From Nyssa sinensis (lineage: Eukaryota > Streptophyta > Magnoliopsida > Cornales > Nyssaceae), in contig CM018031.1 in assembly GCA_008638375.1 (NCBI GenBank), forward strand, positions 1,406,001-1,470,000: 64,000 nt of DNA. The letters are read 5' to 3'. A program made the position numbers and the translations under genes. This document shows positions 47,777 through 60,300 of this stretch, piece by piece. The notes beneath the pieces were generated by a model, which saw only the letters and a list, made by a program, of their open reading frames with translations, was not told the DNA's origin and did no database searches. Within the stretch, counting starts at the first letter, position 1; the number at the start of each line of letters is the position of its first letter.

Positions 47777-48520
47777 TTTTTTCCCTAGAAAAGCACTTAT
47801 TCTTACAGGAGATCCAACCAAAAAAGTCACAAATCAAAGAAGAAATTTGAATAAAGCCCTCACAGTTTCTACTGTTTAGTTTCCTAAGAACCCCAACCAA
47901 AGTATATACATATATAGAACTAGACTCAAACGAGTATATGTACAATTTTTCTTTTCTTTTCCTAAACTTTCTTACTACCCAAAAGGAAGGTGACAAAGGG
48001 AAAATGGAAGAAAAAAAAACCCAATAAACTAGAGAGAGAAAAATATAAGATATGAAAAAAAAAATGATGAGAAAGTGAGATTCTGTGAAAAGCTCTTCTC
48101 CTTGTGATCCGAGATGCGATCATATAGCCCTAAAATTAAAACTTATATCTTGGATTCTTGAGATCAACGTATATCTGTGCGTATAGTATATATAGTATGT
48201 GTGTGTGTGTGTGTGTATATAATGGTAAAGCAAGAAATGGGCGAACTATGCTGTTGATATAGTTCACATGAAGTCGTTGATTCTTTACGTTTTCGAAGGA
48301 GATACGACGTCGTGTACTAACCGACATGTCAGTCAGACGAAACCACGCGCGATGCATCTTCTTTGAACATCAAGGAAGTGCCACGTTGGATGCAAATCCC
48401 TCTTTTGGGTGGTCGTGGTCTCACGCGCGTAAGGAAACGTATACTTCTCGTGGACGGAAAGATTCCCTGGATCTATCCACGGATGAGAAAGGGGGAGTTG
48501 CTTCTTGAAACAAGGAAAAT
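47777..48520 (-). promoter_or_regulatory. 5' leader and promoter region of the DUF593 gene
   Basis: The leader is rich in A and T with GAGAGA runs on the + strand (48030-48045). A (GT)n(TA)n run lies at 48196-48222. Further upstream an island that is less AT-rich (48290-48500) contains two CGCG cores (CACGCGCG near 48344 and CACGCGCGT at 48422), the type bound by CAMTA factors, and ACGT cores (CGACGTCG at 48305). Sites are seen; binding is inferred. Confidence 0.4.
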
Positions 48521-51500
48521 ATTTTTTAACACACAAAACAAAAGCAATTTACAAAAATAATTTTTAGAGAGTTGTGGAAATAATAATTTTTATTTTAAAT
48601 TATGGAATGAAATGGTATTTATATATTTGTAAGCATGATTAATATTAAAAATAGTCTAAAATAATAGCTAATTAATTACCAATCATTTTCTTTAATAATT
48701 AAATCAATAATTGATTTAGAAAGTTAAAGTAACCAAATGAAAGTAATTATTATATAATTGTTTAATTAATTGAATCAAGTCGAATCTTTTACTGATTTCT
48801 TTTTTAAACTAATATTTTATCAGAGTTAAGAATCTAAAAACTCAAAATAAATTGTTTTTACTATGTATTACCCAAATATGATTTTTCACAAAAGTATTTA
48901 CATCTCAATAAAAAAATTAAATTAAATTATATAATAATTAAAAATAATAACATCTAATATGCATGAGGATTTTTTTATAAAGAATTCATGCAAGGAAAAA
49001 AGCCTTTTTATTTACTAATAATTCTTAAAAATTATATTAAAATATTGCAATTTAAAATGTTGACATTCGATAAGGATTACTCCCGGAGTAAGATCTAATA
49101 TTTAATGTTATTTCAGGGGAAAATCAATTTATCAATTATTATAGATATAAAATATAACATTATACCATTAATTTATCACCTTGTTGTACCATCTTTAGAT
49201 GAACAAAAATCTATTAATAAGGTAAAATAAAGAAATTTTATAATCATTCAAATTAACTTCAATGTGACATAAATAATGTTATGTTAATATTTAATTTAAA
49301 ATATATATATATATATATATATACCCCATATATGAAATTAATTTAAACTGATCAGTGGAAGTTTCTGTGTAATATCTTACTGTGAGATTTTTTTTTTTCC
49401 GGAACTTGAGTTGTTAATCATTGGTCCCGAGTACAATATACCCGAGTCAATAAACATCTGTCACATCAATATATGAGCCACATGTTATGCATGTGTGGCA
49501 AATATTTATTGACTATGGTAAATTGTACCGGAAGCAATGAATTTTTTATTTTTTTTTTTCCCAGAAACCACCTTCTCACATAGGTAATAGATTCCATGGG
49601 TGATGGAGCTACCCGTGTGTGAGGATGATATTCAAAAATGGTAAAATAAGGTTGCATCCCTAGTATTATGGTTTTAATCTTTTTCAATTCAGTATGTGTA
49701 TATTCTGAATTAAATTAAATTTGGTTTTTTTACTAACTACCTTATTTATATCATTAGACACCTACTTAAGTATAAAGAAAGAAGAAGCAATAAAAAACTA
49801 TAGGAATCAAAATGAAAAAAAAAAAAATTACATGTTATAATCATACCAACAAATAAGTCTGTAAACAGATTGGATTTAGATTGGATAAGGAGTTATTTGA
49901 ATCTTATTTGTTAAGAAAATTATCGGATCGAATTTTTTATCGAATTTATAATATCTTAATCTATATCCAAATTTGTTAATTATTGAATTGGATCGGATTT
50001 GATCAAATTCAATCTTATAATAATACATTATGTATATAAAATATTATGTTATAATATGTAAAATTTAAAATATATAAATTCAAGTCAATTTAACTTAATA
50101 AATTATTATTTAATTTAATATTTAACATACTATAAAAAAATATATAAAACTATATATCTTAATTAATAATATATAAAATTAATATATATGTTATATTTAA
50201 TCGGATCGGCTCGTTAACGGATCGAATTTGCTTAATCCATATTCGATCCATTTAACTAAAGAAATTATCGAATTCCGATCTGATCGAATTATTGAATCAA
50301 ATTCTTCGTAACATATCCGAATAAATGAATTGGACTAGGATCAAAATCAGTTCCATTGATTGTTTGATTAGTGTAATTGACAATTTTTTATGATATGATA
50401 ATTTGTTACACATTATAAAAGTCAATATAATTTATTTTAAAATTAATTAAAAGATGAAATAATTTTTTTTAAATTACACTGTATAATCAAACTTTAAATA
50501 TATTAATTCCCTTATAATTCATTTGGTATTCCAATCAAATGCATTTATCCGTAAAAAAATGCGAAAAAATTCAACTGCGAATGAATAAATAAGAATAGTT
50601 GTTATATTTACCAAAGTAAACTAAATTGTTTAATGTATCATGCATCATTTACTAAAAAAGTGAAAACAGATTTAATAAGTATTTCATAAAAATAATTTTA
50701 TTTTTATATTATAATTTTAATATATTTATTAAAATCATTCTTTTAAAATAAAAATATTACACTAACACTATCTTAATGCAACTATCACAACTCTTAAATA
50801 TTTTTAATTATATCTTAATATGATTTATCAAAATATAATAAATTTAGAAATTACAACTTACAATATTTAAAATATTATATCCTGACAAACTATACCAGAA
50901 TACAATTAAAAACATATACCGTAAATACATAGCATTTTTCCTCCACATTTTATATGAATATGAAATAAAATGTTGGAACATGACAGTGTAGTCAGTACTA
51001 GTGGAATGTTGCCTAGGGTGGCGTGTCCAATTGATATTTTCCGCATGGAACTCTCCTACTAATGTGCATCGAAAAGCGCGGATGGCTTAGGCTTACGGAA
51101 ATTTTTTGATTGAATCGTACAGGATGTGCCAATGTGTTTTATTATGTCATTTGAAATATAATTATTTTATTTAATAAGACAGATAATATATATATATATT
51201 ATTATGTCAGTATAATTCATTTAAATGATACAAAGTCAGGTAATATATTGAATTTATGAAAAATATCTTTAGGTCTACATTTAGTGAGTTGTTGCCATCA
51301 GGTAACTATTAAGTAGACTCGCAACACTTACATAGATACCACGTTCATGTATGTATGTATATATATATATATATATAATAAGTATTGATATATGTGTATA
51401 ATATGTATGTAAATATATCATATAGATGTCAATTAGTATTATCGTGTTGTGTTCGAATCTTGTTAAAATATACATATTCAAAAATATGTGTGAACCCTAA

Positions 51501-53700
51501 CCCGACACTATTAACTAATTGTGTCAAGTTTTAAAACTCAAATCTAACTCATTTATTAAACAGGTTACACGTATCGACATACTTAACCCATTTATTTTAA
51601 TTTTTTTATTTTTTAAATAAAAAATTTACCTATCTTTTAATATGTATAGATAATTTTCAAGTTTAATAACTTTGGATATGAGCCAAATTAAAGTAGAAAC
51701 CTCTTTTATAAATAAAAAATCTCAAAACTTTGATAAATATTTGATGTGAGACGAATTACTTTAACTCATCATATATTTTATAATTAAACGTGTTAAGTCG
51801 TGTTAAATAAGTTGATACTAGTAAAACTCAAATACGACCTGTTTATTAATCGTGTTATACGTGTCAACGCTTTTATGATCCAAACTTATTTATGCTAGAC
51901 CCAAACCTTTTAACTTCGTGTCGTGTATCGTGTTATCGTATCGTGTTAAAAATTGACTCCTAGATACTTGTGTTAAATTTGACTGTTATAAAAAAAATGA
52001 CTTAATCTAATACACATAAATTAACTTAAAATAACTTCTTATAGATGCATTAAAAAAAAATGTGCTATCAAATGTTACTATAATAGTGGTGGTGAAATAA
52101 CAAATAATAATAATAATAATAGGGTGACAATAGTTGTGGGATTGTACTAATATTAAATAAAAATTTATTTTAAAAAACAGAAGAAACTTACTTCTACTTG
52201 AAATGCCGATAACTTGAATGTTGTAGAAGTGGGGATAAATCATAGATGAAAGTCGTGTAGAGTGTAATTTGTATGTGAGCTAACTAAATGGATTCTTCAG
52301 ACATATAGACAGTAAAAAAATCAAAAAATAATAGAGTTAGAGATATTTTTAAAAAAAGTAGGACAAGATTTGTGACATTATACAAGTTTTCAAGTTTGAG
52401 GGATTTGAATGGCCTAAAATTTCAGGTATATATCAGATATTTAAGTATTATTATAATTATTAAAATCAAATCAAATAATAAATTAGTGAATGAGACAATT
52501 AATCGGATCAATTAATTTTATAATTAATATATTTAAAAATATGAAATATATATTTGATTAGATAGTTATTTTTTTATTTCAATATATATTAAACTCATTA
52601 TAAAAATTAATAGAACAATTAAGTGGTTAAAAAAATTTAAGAGAATGGGAGTTTGACTCTCAATTTCTTCGTTTTTACACACATAGACAATAAATGCTCA
52701 GTTGTTGGATGCTATAACAAGGACAAGGGTGCAATAAAGGCTCATTGTTGGCTGCTGTAGTAAAATGACTGTTGGCTACTTTAATAAAGTGACTTGGCGC
52801 TTCCTAACTGGTTCAGTCGGTTTAGATAGTAGTTCAGCTGGTTTAGTCCGGTATTATTGTATTAAAAAAGAAATATCAAAACCAGCTGGAGGGCTGTTTT
52901 CATTTCATTCTTCGTGGGTCCAATTTTAATAATTATAAATATAAAATTTTTAAAACTTAATTTTTTTTTTTATGTAATTAACTAGAGTTATTCCTTTCTT
53001 TACTATAAGTTGAAGAGTATTTATAATGATCAATCATGTGTCAATTATCAGGTCACACATAAGTCATAAATATATTAAGTGTTTCACTAAAATTTAAAAT
53101 AAAAAATTATTTCAAAAATTATCTCAGTTCTAGATAATCGAGACAGCCTCACATACAAAATACATAATTTTTTTTTAAAAATCTTTATTATTTTAACTGT
53201 CGTGCCACAACATTCTAGATATTTTAAATATAAGACATCATGGCTTGAAAGTTATACTATAACTGCACACTTAGACTTCAAGAGCCTTTCAAGACATGCA
53301 CCCAAATCTTTGTACAACTATTATCAAGAAGTGTGGAAGAGGAGATTTCACAGGGTATTTATATAGCCCTACGGGCTATCCTCCTGCATGAAGGAGTCAT
53401 CGCCATGGTTCTTCCCAATTTGGTTAAAGTGCATGCAATAGAAAGGGAGATAGAAGGTGGCTTAACCAAAGCTAACACTTGATGCCAATGGGATGAGTCG
53501 ACCACAGTGTAGGACCTTCACCACATCTAAGAAATGTGTGACATCGGTGCTTGTTCTTACATTTAGAATCGCACAATACTGAAGAGTGTTTCATGCTTCT
53601 ACAAGACCTTCGTGCCTTTTTGGAGTGGGTAGTTCCTAAGGTCTCAACACCATATGAAACTTTTTCGGTTATTACCACATGTTAGGCTCAAGACAAGGAT
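48520..53700. other. AT-rich intergenic DNA
   Basis: No gene recognised. It includes a possible MITE (51428-51960), TA microsatellites (49300-49322, 51358-51376) and GGATCGAATT-type direct and inverted motifs at 49920-50300. Confidence 0.5.
51428..51960. mobile_element. MITE-like element with CGTGTT-rich ends
   Basis: Begins GTCAATTAGTATTATCGTGT and ends in the opposite orientation (GTTAAAAATTGACTCC). Both subterminal parts are rich in CGTGTT/AACACG. Bounded by TAGAT at 51423-51427 and 51961-51965. No coding sequence. Confidence 0.5.
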
Positions 53701-53713
53701 TCATGTACTAGAG

Positions 53714-53753
53714 TTTTTTTTTTTTTTTTTTTTTTTGGGGGGGGGGGGGGGGG
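53714..53753. repeat. T23-G17 homopolymer junction
   Basis: Twenty-three T followed directly by seventeen G, unusual in this AT-rich DNA. Confidence 0.9.
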
Positions 53754-55278
53754 AGAGTGACAAACAAACAGATTTAAAAGAGGACAATGAAATAAAACAT
53801 TGTCAACAAATCAAGGAAAATGTTACAAAAGATGTGAACAATAGTAAACCTATTTTGGTTCAACTTATTCATCGCACCTAATGCATTTTGAGGGGCCCCT
53901 TAAGCACTTAAGTGATAAAATGATGTTTGGAATAGATTTTCAAACCACATTTATTGTCCCAATTTTTTTATTAAGTGCGATTTGCGGCTAAGTTGATCAG
54001 TCTAACTTTTTTTATTAAGTTGGTGAAGTCCATTATGAATGTTCTCATTTAATAGTTAAATACTTTTTAACAACTCATTTAAACACTCAATTGTTCAATT
54101 CAAGTAACACTTTTACACAATCACTTATCTCAAACAATACTTTTTTACAACTGAACTAAACGAGCACGGAGAAAAGAGTGACATTTAGGTAGACAGTCAT
54201 GAGTTAATAAGTTATGGTGAAGAACTTCTTTTTATTTGTGTCATTTATTTTCGAATTGCATACGATATGTTTAAATTTTTTTTATGATTCTTGTTTGCCT
54301 TTTTTGAGTCTTAGATCATGAAATGAAAGACAGGATAAATTGAAGCAATTTTGAATTTTTTTTTTTTTTTTTGGTAAGTAGTAATTTTGGAGATTTACAT
54401 AAATTACTATTGGCATAATGAGATTGCCAATCGACACTCAACCGGAAGAAACCCTCCTCGTTGGGTGCTTGTGAACTCGGTCTCTAATTGTGTAGTTTTA
54501 GCTCAATTTATAATTTTAGGATTTGGAATACTTATAAATGATATTTTACTTTTAAAAAAATTAGTTAGTATTTGATTATTGTATGGGAGTTCTGAGACTA
54601 CTTTTTATATTATTTTTATCTTTTTTTTACTGTGCTTTTTCCATAGATGTAGGATTCATTACCAAAGTATATAAATCTTGTTATTTTTTGTATTTTCTAC
54701 ATTTTTTTTGTTCTTGTATTTTTCTCACCTGACACTAGTAATATTGAATGTTTCTTAAGATAGGATGCTCCATAATTAACAAAAATGAACTGTTTTTTCT
54801 TCTCATTCCAAAGTATATATATACACACACATACATATACACACACGTAATATTATTTTACCTTTTAAACAGTGAAAAAAGTAAAATTAAGTGCCAAATC
54901 ACGGATACATTTTTCAAATGCAGCAATGACGGATGTTGTACATCACAGTTCACTCATCCCACCATTGGACTCATTTCTCTCTATTCGCACATCAAGATAA
55001 CCAAAATGTTTCATAAATTATGAAGAATGCTCTATTGATTTATGATTGAGATGTCACAGCATCACAAAGAGATCCAAAATGTTATTTTTTTTTTTTTTTT
55101 GTCGATAATTTTAATTTCTACTAACTCTTTCTTTTCATACCTCTCTGCTGTAGAGACTTAAATTTCTACTTCTTCTTTTTTTTTCTTAAAAATAAATAAA
55201 TAACTGTTACTAAATCACTGTTCCTTTCAACTAAAGTCATTGTATAAAGGAATCAAAGAAGAATAAAGCCTTTGGACC

Positions 55279-55563
55279 CAACAATATGTAGTTGCGCCCC
55301 GAATTGAATTTAAATAGAGAGGGTCATGAAGAGCCCAATAAGGATAGATAGGGCCCAGACCCAAAAATGGGATTGGTTGGTCCTGTTCATGAGATTCAAA
55401 ATCATTGTCACTGCATCACAAAGAGATTCAAATTCATTGTATAACTAATGGGTGTTGTCAATCATTGTATAATTAATGGGTGCTGTCAAGTTATTAACGA
55501 GTAATCGATTCATAGTACCCAATAATATATAGTTGGGCCTCAAATTGAATTTAAAAGATAAGG
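55279..55563. repeat. direct repeat pair, spacing about 238 bp
   Basis: A segment of about 47 bp at 55279-55325 recurs at 55517-55563 with scattered changes. Between them lies a smaller tandem (ATCATTGTATAAYTAATGGG x2, near 55433-55490). Confidence 0.6.
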
Positions 55564-57057
55564 AGGCGACAAAGATGAGCCTAGACTTTATGGGAACTTA
55601 GAAACCAATAAAATCGTGATCTGTTTAGAGCGAGTAGTAACACAGTAACGTTATATGCTTATTTTTATAAGAAATAGGGTTTAAGCCCCTTGAGAAATAA
55701 GAAGAAAGGGATTAGTAATATTTAATATTATTGACTTTACCAATGACTATCAATTAGGATTAACTCGATTGATAACTCATGATTCTTTTCGAAAAAAGTT
55801 ACGCGTTCTATTCAAAAATGGGATGGGCCCATTTGAGGCCCACCTAAGAAATTGTGGGTCCAGGTACTAGAAGTGATTAAGGGCCCATGTTCCCGCGTAA
55901 AGATGTCAAATTTTTGACAGCCCCTAGTATTGCCAAAGCCATAATAATTGTTCACTTGACTTCTTTTTATGAAAAATCCTAAGACAAATCCATGCTAAGA
56001 TTGATGGTTATCCCCTTTTTGTCTTCTTCGACATTTTATCTTGAGTTTCATCATTTTTCCACCGTTCTTAGAACATTAATAGAAGATGTGTTCTTCTTTT
56101 AAGGGGTGTTTGATTGGAACCTTAAGCGTGTTAATGTCCAATGCGTTATCATCTTGTCTTTGAAGTTTCATTTGACACCCTTATTATGAATTTGAGTGAA
56201 TTTTAAATTCATTCAATTTCAAAATCTACTATTTTGATACTAAATGCATCTATGTAATTCCCATGTCCAATTATCAAAAGCTAGGTATATGACTAGTGTA
56301 ATGGTAAAATGTTCGAATTGAAAAATATAAAAATGCAGATTCAAGTAAGAGAATAACTATTTTGTGCAAAAATAATGTTAAAGATTAAATTTATCTTTAA
56401 TCTACTCATCTTAATACTTTGTGTAGGTTAAACTAATACTGAATAATGACTTTTAAATACATGTGATTGTATTCTAAATCAAGTAATTAATCAATGAAGC
56501 AATTACTTCCATATTATCGTCTGATCGATATGATATTATTGTCTCTCATAAATTTTAATTTTTTGAGAAATTATTTATAAAAGTTTCAAAAATTCTTAAA
56601 ATTTGTGAAAATTAATTACACTGCATTAAATGATAATATGAAATAATCGTGTCCAAATTTTGGGTTGCAGATGAGTGTAGGTGCAAGTAAAATTTATGAA
56701 AGAAGATATTGACTTTCACTAACTCCATTTGCTTTTGTTAAGCACCTACTTCTCCAAATTGCAATTAGCCCAAAGAAAATTGTGCCAAAACTACCATCAC
56801 TACACAAATGTGAAGAACTATTGTCTCCCAAATTAAGGGAGGATTTAGGACAAAATATAAAATAAAGGCCACAACCTATTACCTACCTAGCATAAAAGGA
56901 CATCAATTAAGGGAGGTTGGAGAGATAAAAAGCAACTAAATTTAAAAACTCGTAATTCCATAAGTCAAGATTGAGCCACTAAACCTTTTTGTTAACTTTA
57001 GGATTAAGATATTAAATACGTGTGATTGACTTTTGAAGCATCCATGATTTGAGACTA

Positions 57058-57372
57058 AGGTGCGTTTAGATTAGGCTTTTGAAGTAATTTGGGGTTCATT
57101 TAGGTATTTTTTGCACTTTTTTTTTTTATATATATTTATAGAAGTAGTCTCAAAAAACGTATTTCATCATTTGATCATATTTTTGAAATTATTTTAGTAT
57201 TATTTTGTTTTTCAAAAAATAAAAAAATTAACTCCACTCTTTTTTTTTTTGTTCAAAGCGCTTTAATCTTTTGTCTTAGTTTGCCTTATAAAACGCGAAA
57301 ATTGTATTTGCAAAAATACAATTTCAATATTTTTTTTATCAAATGCAGTTTTGAAAAGAAATCTGAACACCC
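57058..57372. mobile_element. MITE candidate
   Basis: Imperfect inverted ends (AAGGTGCGTTTAGATTAGGC against GAAATCTGAACACCC). AT-rich interior, no coding sequence, no firm target duplication. Confidence 0.35.
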
Positions 57373-60300
57373 ATTACTCTTTAATTCTTGTTTCATGTGA
57401 TTTTTTTTTTATTTTCTTCAACTTTAATTTGTCAAAATAAAATAATTTCCTTTTTTTAAAAAAAAAACAGTAACTTGTCCGAATCAACCTTTCCACCTGC
57501 CGAAGTAGAAAAGTTGTCAATTATTGGCCATGAGTTTTATTTTTATATTTTGTTGAAAAATTCTAAAACAAATACAACAATATTATCATTGATGGTGATG
57601 TCTTGTGTTTTCTTGGGCATATACTTTCTTGAATTTCCGTCATTCTGAGCAACATTAATGTAAGATGCGTTTCCACTTTCCATCTTGGCATGGTGTTGGG
57701 TCAACAAGCCAACGCTTGGACGCCTCTTTGGCCAACTCAGGCTCCATTTAGGGGTGTGTTCCAGAGTTTAAAATAACATTTAAATAGTTTTTATTTCAAA
57801 CAGTATTTTAATTGTTCGGCATGCTTGGTCAAACATCCTCTAAGTATCCTTAAATGTCTCAAATGTGAAAAAAAAAGTATGAAAAAATTCTATAATTATG
57901 TATATTAAAAGTTTTGAAATTTAAGTATGAATGATGTTATAATTATGTTTTAATACAAAAGGTATATTCTTTGTCAAAATGTAATATGCATGACCATAGA
58001 CTTTTTGATATTACCTTATTATCTATTTTTTTTTCTCTATATTAATATTAGATTGAATTTTTTGGACACTGTCACCAAAACATGAGAAACTTAAGAATGG
58101 TAAAATATCTAATCTCGTTGCTAATGAGATGAATTTGATGAGAAAATAAATGGAAAAGGCAGAGACAAGAAAGAGATTAAAACACGAGATGAGTTTATGT
58201 ATCAGGCTTCACTCGAATAATATAAATACCTTTTAATATTTCTTTATTCTTTTAAATAACCCCACGGACATAAATTTAAATATTTGCACATATATATTTT
58301 TTTAACATTTAATATTGATTAACAATATATAACCATATTCATTGATATAAAAAACTTACAAATTAAATAACAAATCTTTAAAAAAAACAAAGACTATCCA
58401 AAAACTCCAAAAAAAATATATAGAAATCTTATTAAGAAGTTAAATTAAAATTAAAATAAGGTTAAAAAAAAACTCGAATATTTATATCTAATTTTGTATT
58501 TATAATAATATTAGTTTATTAATTTTAAAATTTTAATAAGTAATAAAATTAATTTTTAGATGAAAGGAATTTGAAGAGACAGGACAATGATAGAAAACAT
58601 AACTAGCTAGGGTTGTAAAACGAGTTGCAGTTTGTGATGGACTCAGTTAAAAACGCGTTCAAGATTAGCTTATAAGATTAAAAAAAGTTAAATTAGAACA
58701 TATTTTGAGACTTATTAATTTATCAAGATCGGTTCAAACTCAGCTCGTTAAATCAAAAAATTTAATAATAAATTAAAAAAATTAAATTACTCGAACTCGA
58801 CTAGTGATCAACTTGTTTGAAATTGATTTGAAAAATTAATAAGTCAAACTTAAGTATAATTTAAAACTTATTTATTTTAATAAATTAAACTTGAGCAACT
58901 CTCGACTTATCTTGACTTATTTACCGTCTTATAGCTAATGGAGTAGTACAGAAATGGGAGAAGACTCTCTTTAAACAAGATTATAAGAAAAGAACCCACC
59001 CCGAACCTTCCCAGTAAGGAGACGTCCACATGTGGAGTTAAACATGCACTAAATATTGTCGGGATTACGAAGTCTAAACACGCAACTGTAGCACAAAACA
59101 TATATAGATTGGATGAACATATAGGAATCTTAAATAGTTTGTGATAGGACGTAGGATGTTTGTCCACAATATAAATGGGAAACAACTCAGAGAAAGTATG
59201 AGATAGATTTTTCTTAGTGACAGACATTGCATGAAAGAGAATCTGAAAGAACTTCTATGATTATTTGGAGAAATTTAGGAGTTCATGAGACTGAGGTCCC
59301 ATCTCATATTTGAGACTCTTAACGCATGAAAATAAAAAAAGAATTCAAGATAAAATTTAGAATTGACTTATGATATTTGAATACATCAAAATCAAGTTAA
59401 GTTTCTAGAAATATATGAAATTGTAGACGCCGGAAGGAGTGGTACTCAATTTTAGAAGGCCAAAAAAAAAAAAATAGAATTAAAGTCTCTTGCAAAAATA
59501 CAAAAGAAGAAGGTTTTCGAGTCGTTTCATTAGAAATAGAGATACTCTCTGATTCTATTCTTTTTCCTTTATTTGACATCATGATAGTGGATTCTAGTTT
59601 GCCAATTCCACCACAAAATTCAACAATGCAACCTATACAAAGTTGAATAAAAGCACCCCAAGAAGAATGAACAAATATCACCTTTTCCTAAACCTTCCTT
59701 TCATGTCCAACTAATTTTAGTGTCTGCCATCATCAATTAAACTGCCCCAAATACTACTTGCTATCCCTTTTGACAAATTTGAGCCATCTAATCACCCATT
59801 GAACTTTTTTATTTATCCACAACTAAGAAATCTTCCTACCATCACTATCCCAAGAATTATACTTTATTTCTTTTATTAGTTCCAAACTATAATGTTGATG
59901 CTTGCATGTGTGTACAATTTTATTAATTTCATGCTAAAATGGTTCAGTTTTAGACTTTAGTGCATCAAATTTATATTGGATTTGGATAAAAATTTAAGTT
60001 TTCCTTTCTCTTTTTCCCTGTTATTTGCTTCTTCTTTTTTTTTATAACAAAGGTACAGAGCAGAAAAAGAAGAATTAAAATAGAATCAATGTTGATCTAT
60101 TCATGGTCCTAGGGCCAATATATCAAATCTAAGGAACTATCATTGAATGTACTTTCACTAATAATAAAACTATTATTCTCACAATTGTTTCAAAAATAAT
60201 TTTCATTTTTGGATGAGAGGAAATTATTCCACAAACCCGCGTCATATTGGCCTCTATGATTTACATGAAAATCATTATACGTTTAAAATTATAGAAGTTG

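Noticed and set aside
48326..48560. Overlapping 60-67 aa frames upstream of the DUF593 gene
   Set aside because: They arise in the promoter island that is less AT-rich, overlap each other on both strands, and show no motif.
58907..59227. 106-aa - strand reading frame with several hydrophobic stretches
   Set aside because: No motif recognised and no promoter or splice context; AT-rich chance frame or old retroelement.
59397..59681. 94-aa - strand frame (QLCIGCIVEFCGGIGKLEST), considered as an organelle-DNA insertion
   Set aside because: A GAAATTGTAGACGCC string recalls a plastid tRNA-Leu start, but the rest of a tRNA is absent and I could not match the peptide. Too weak to call.
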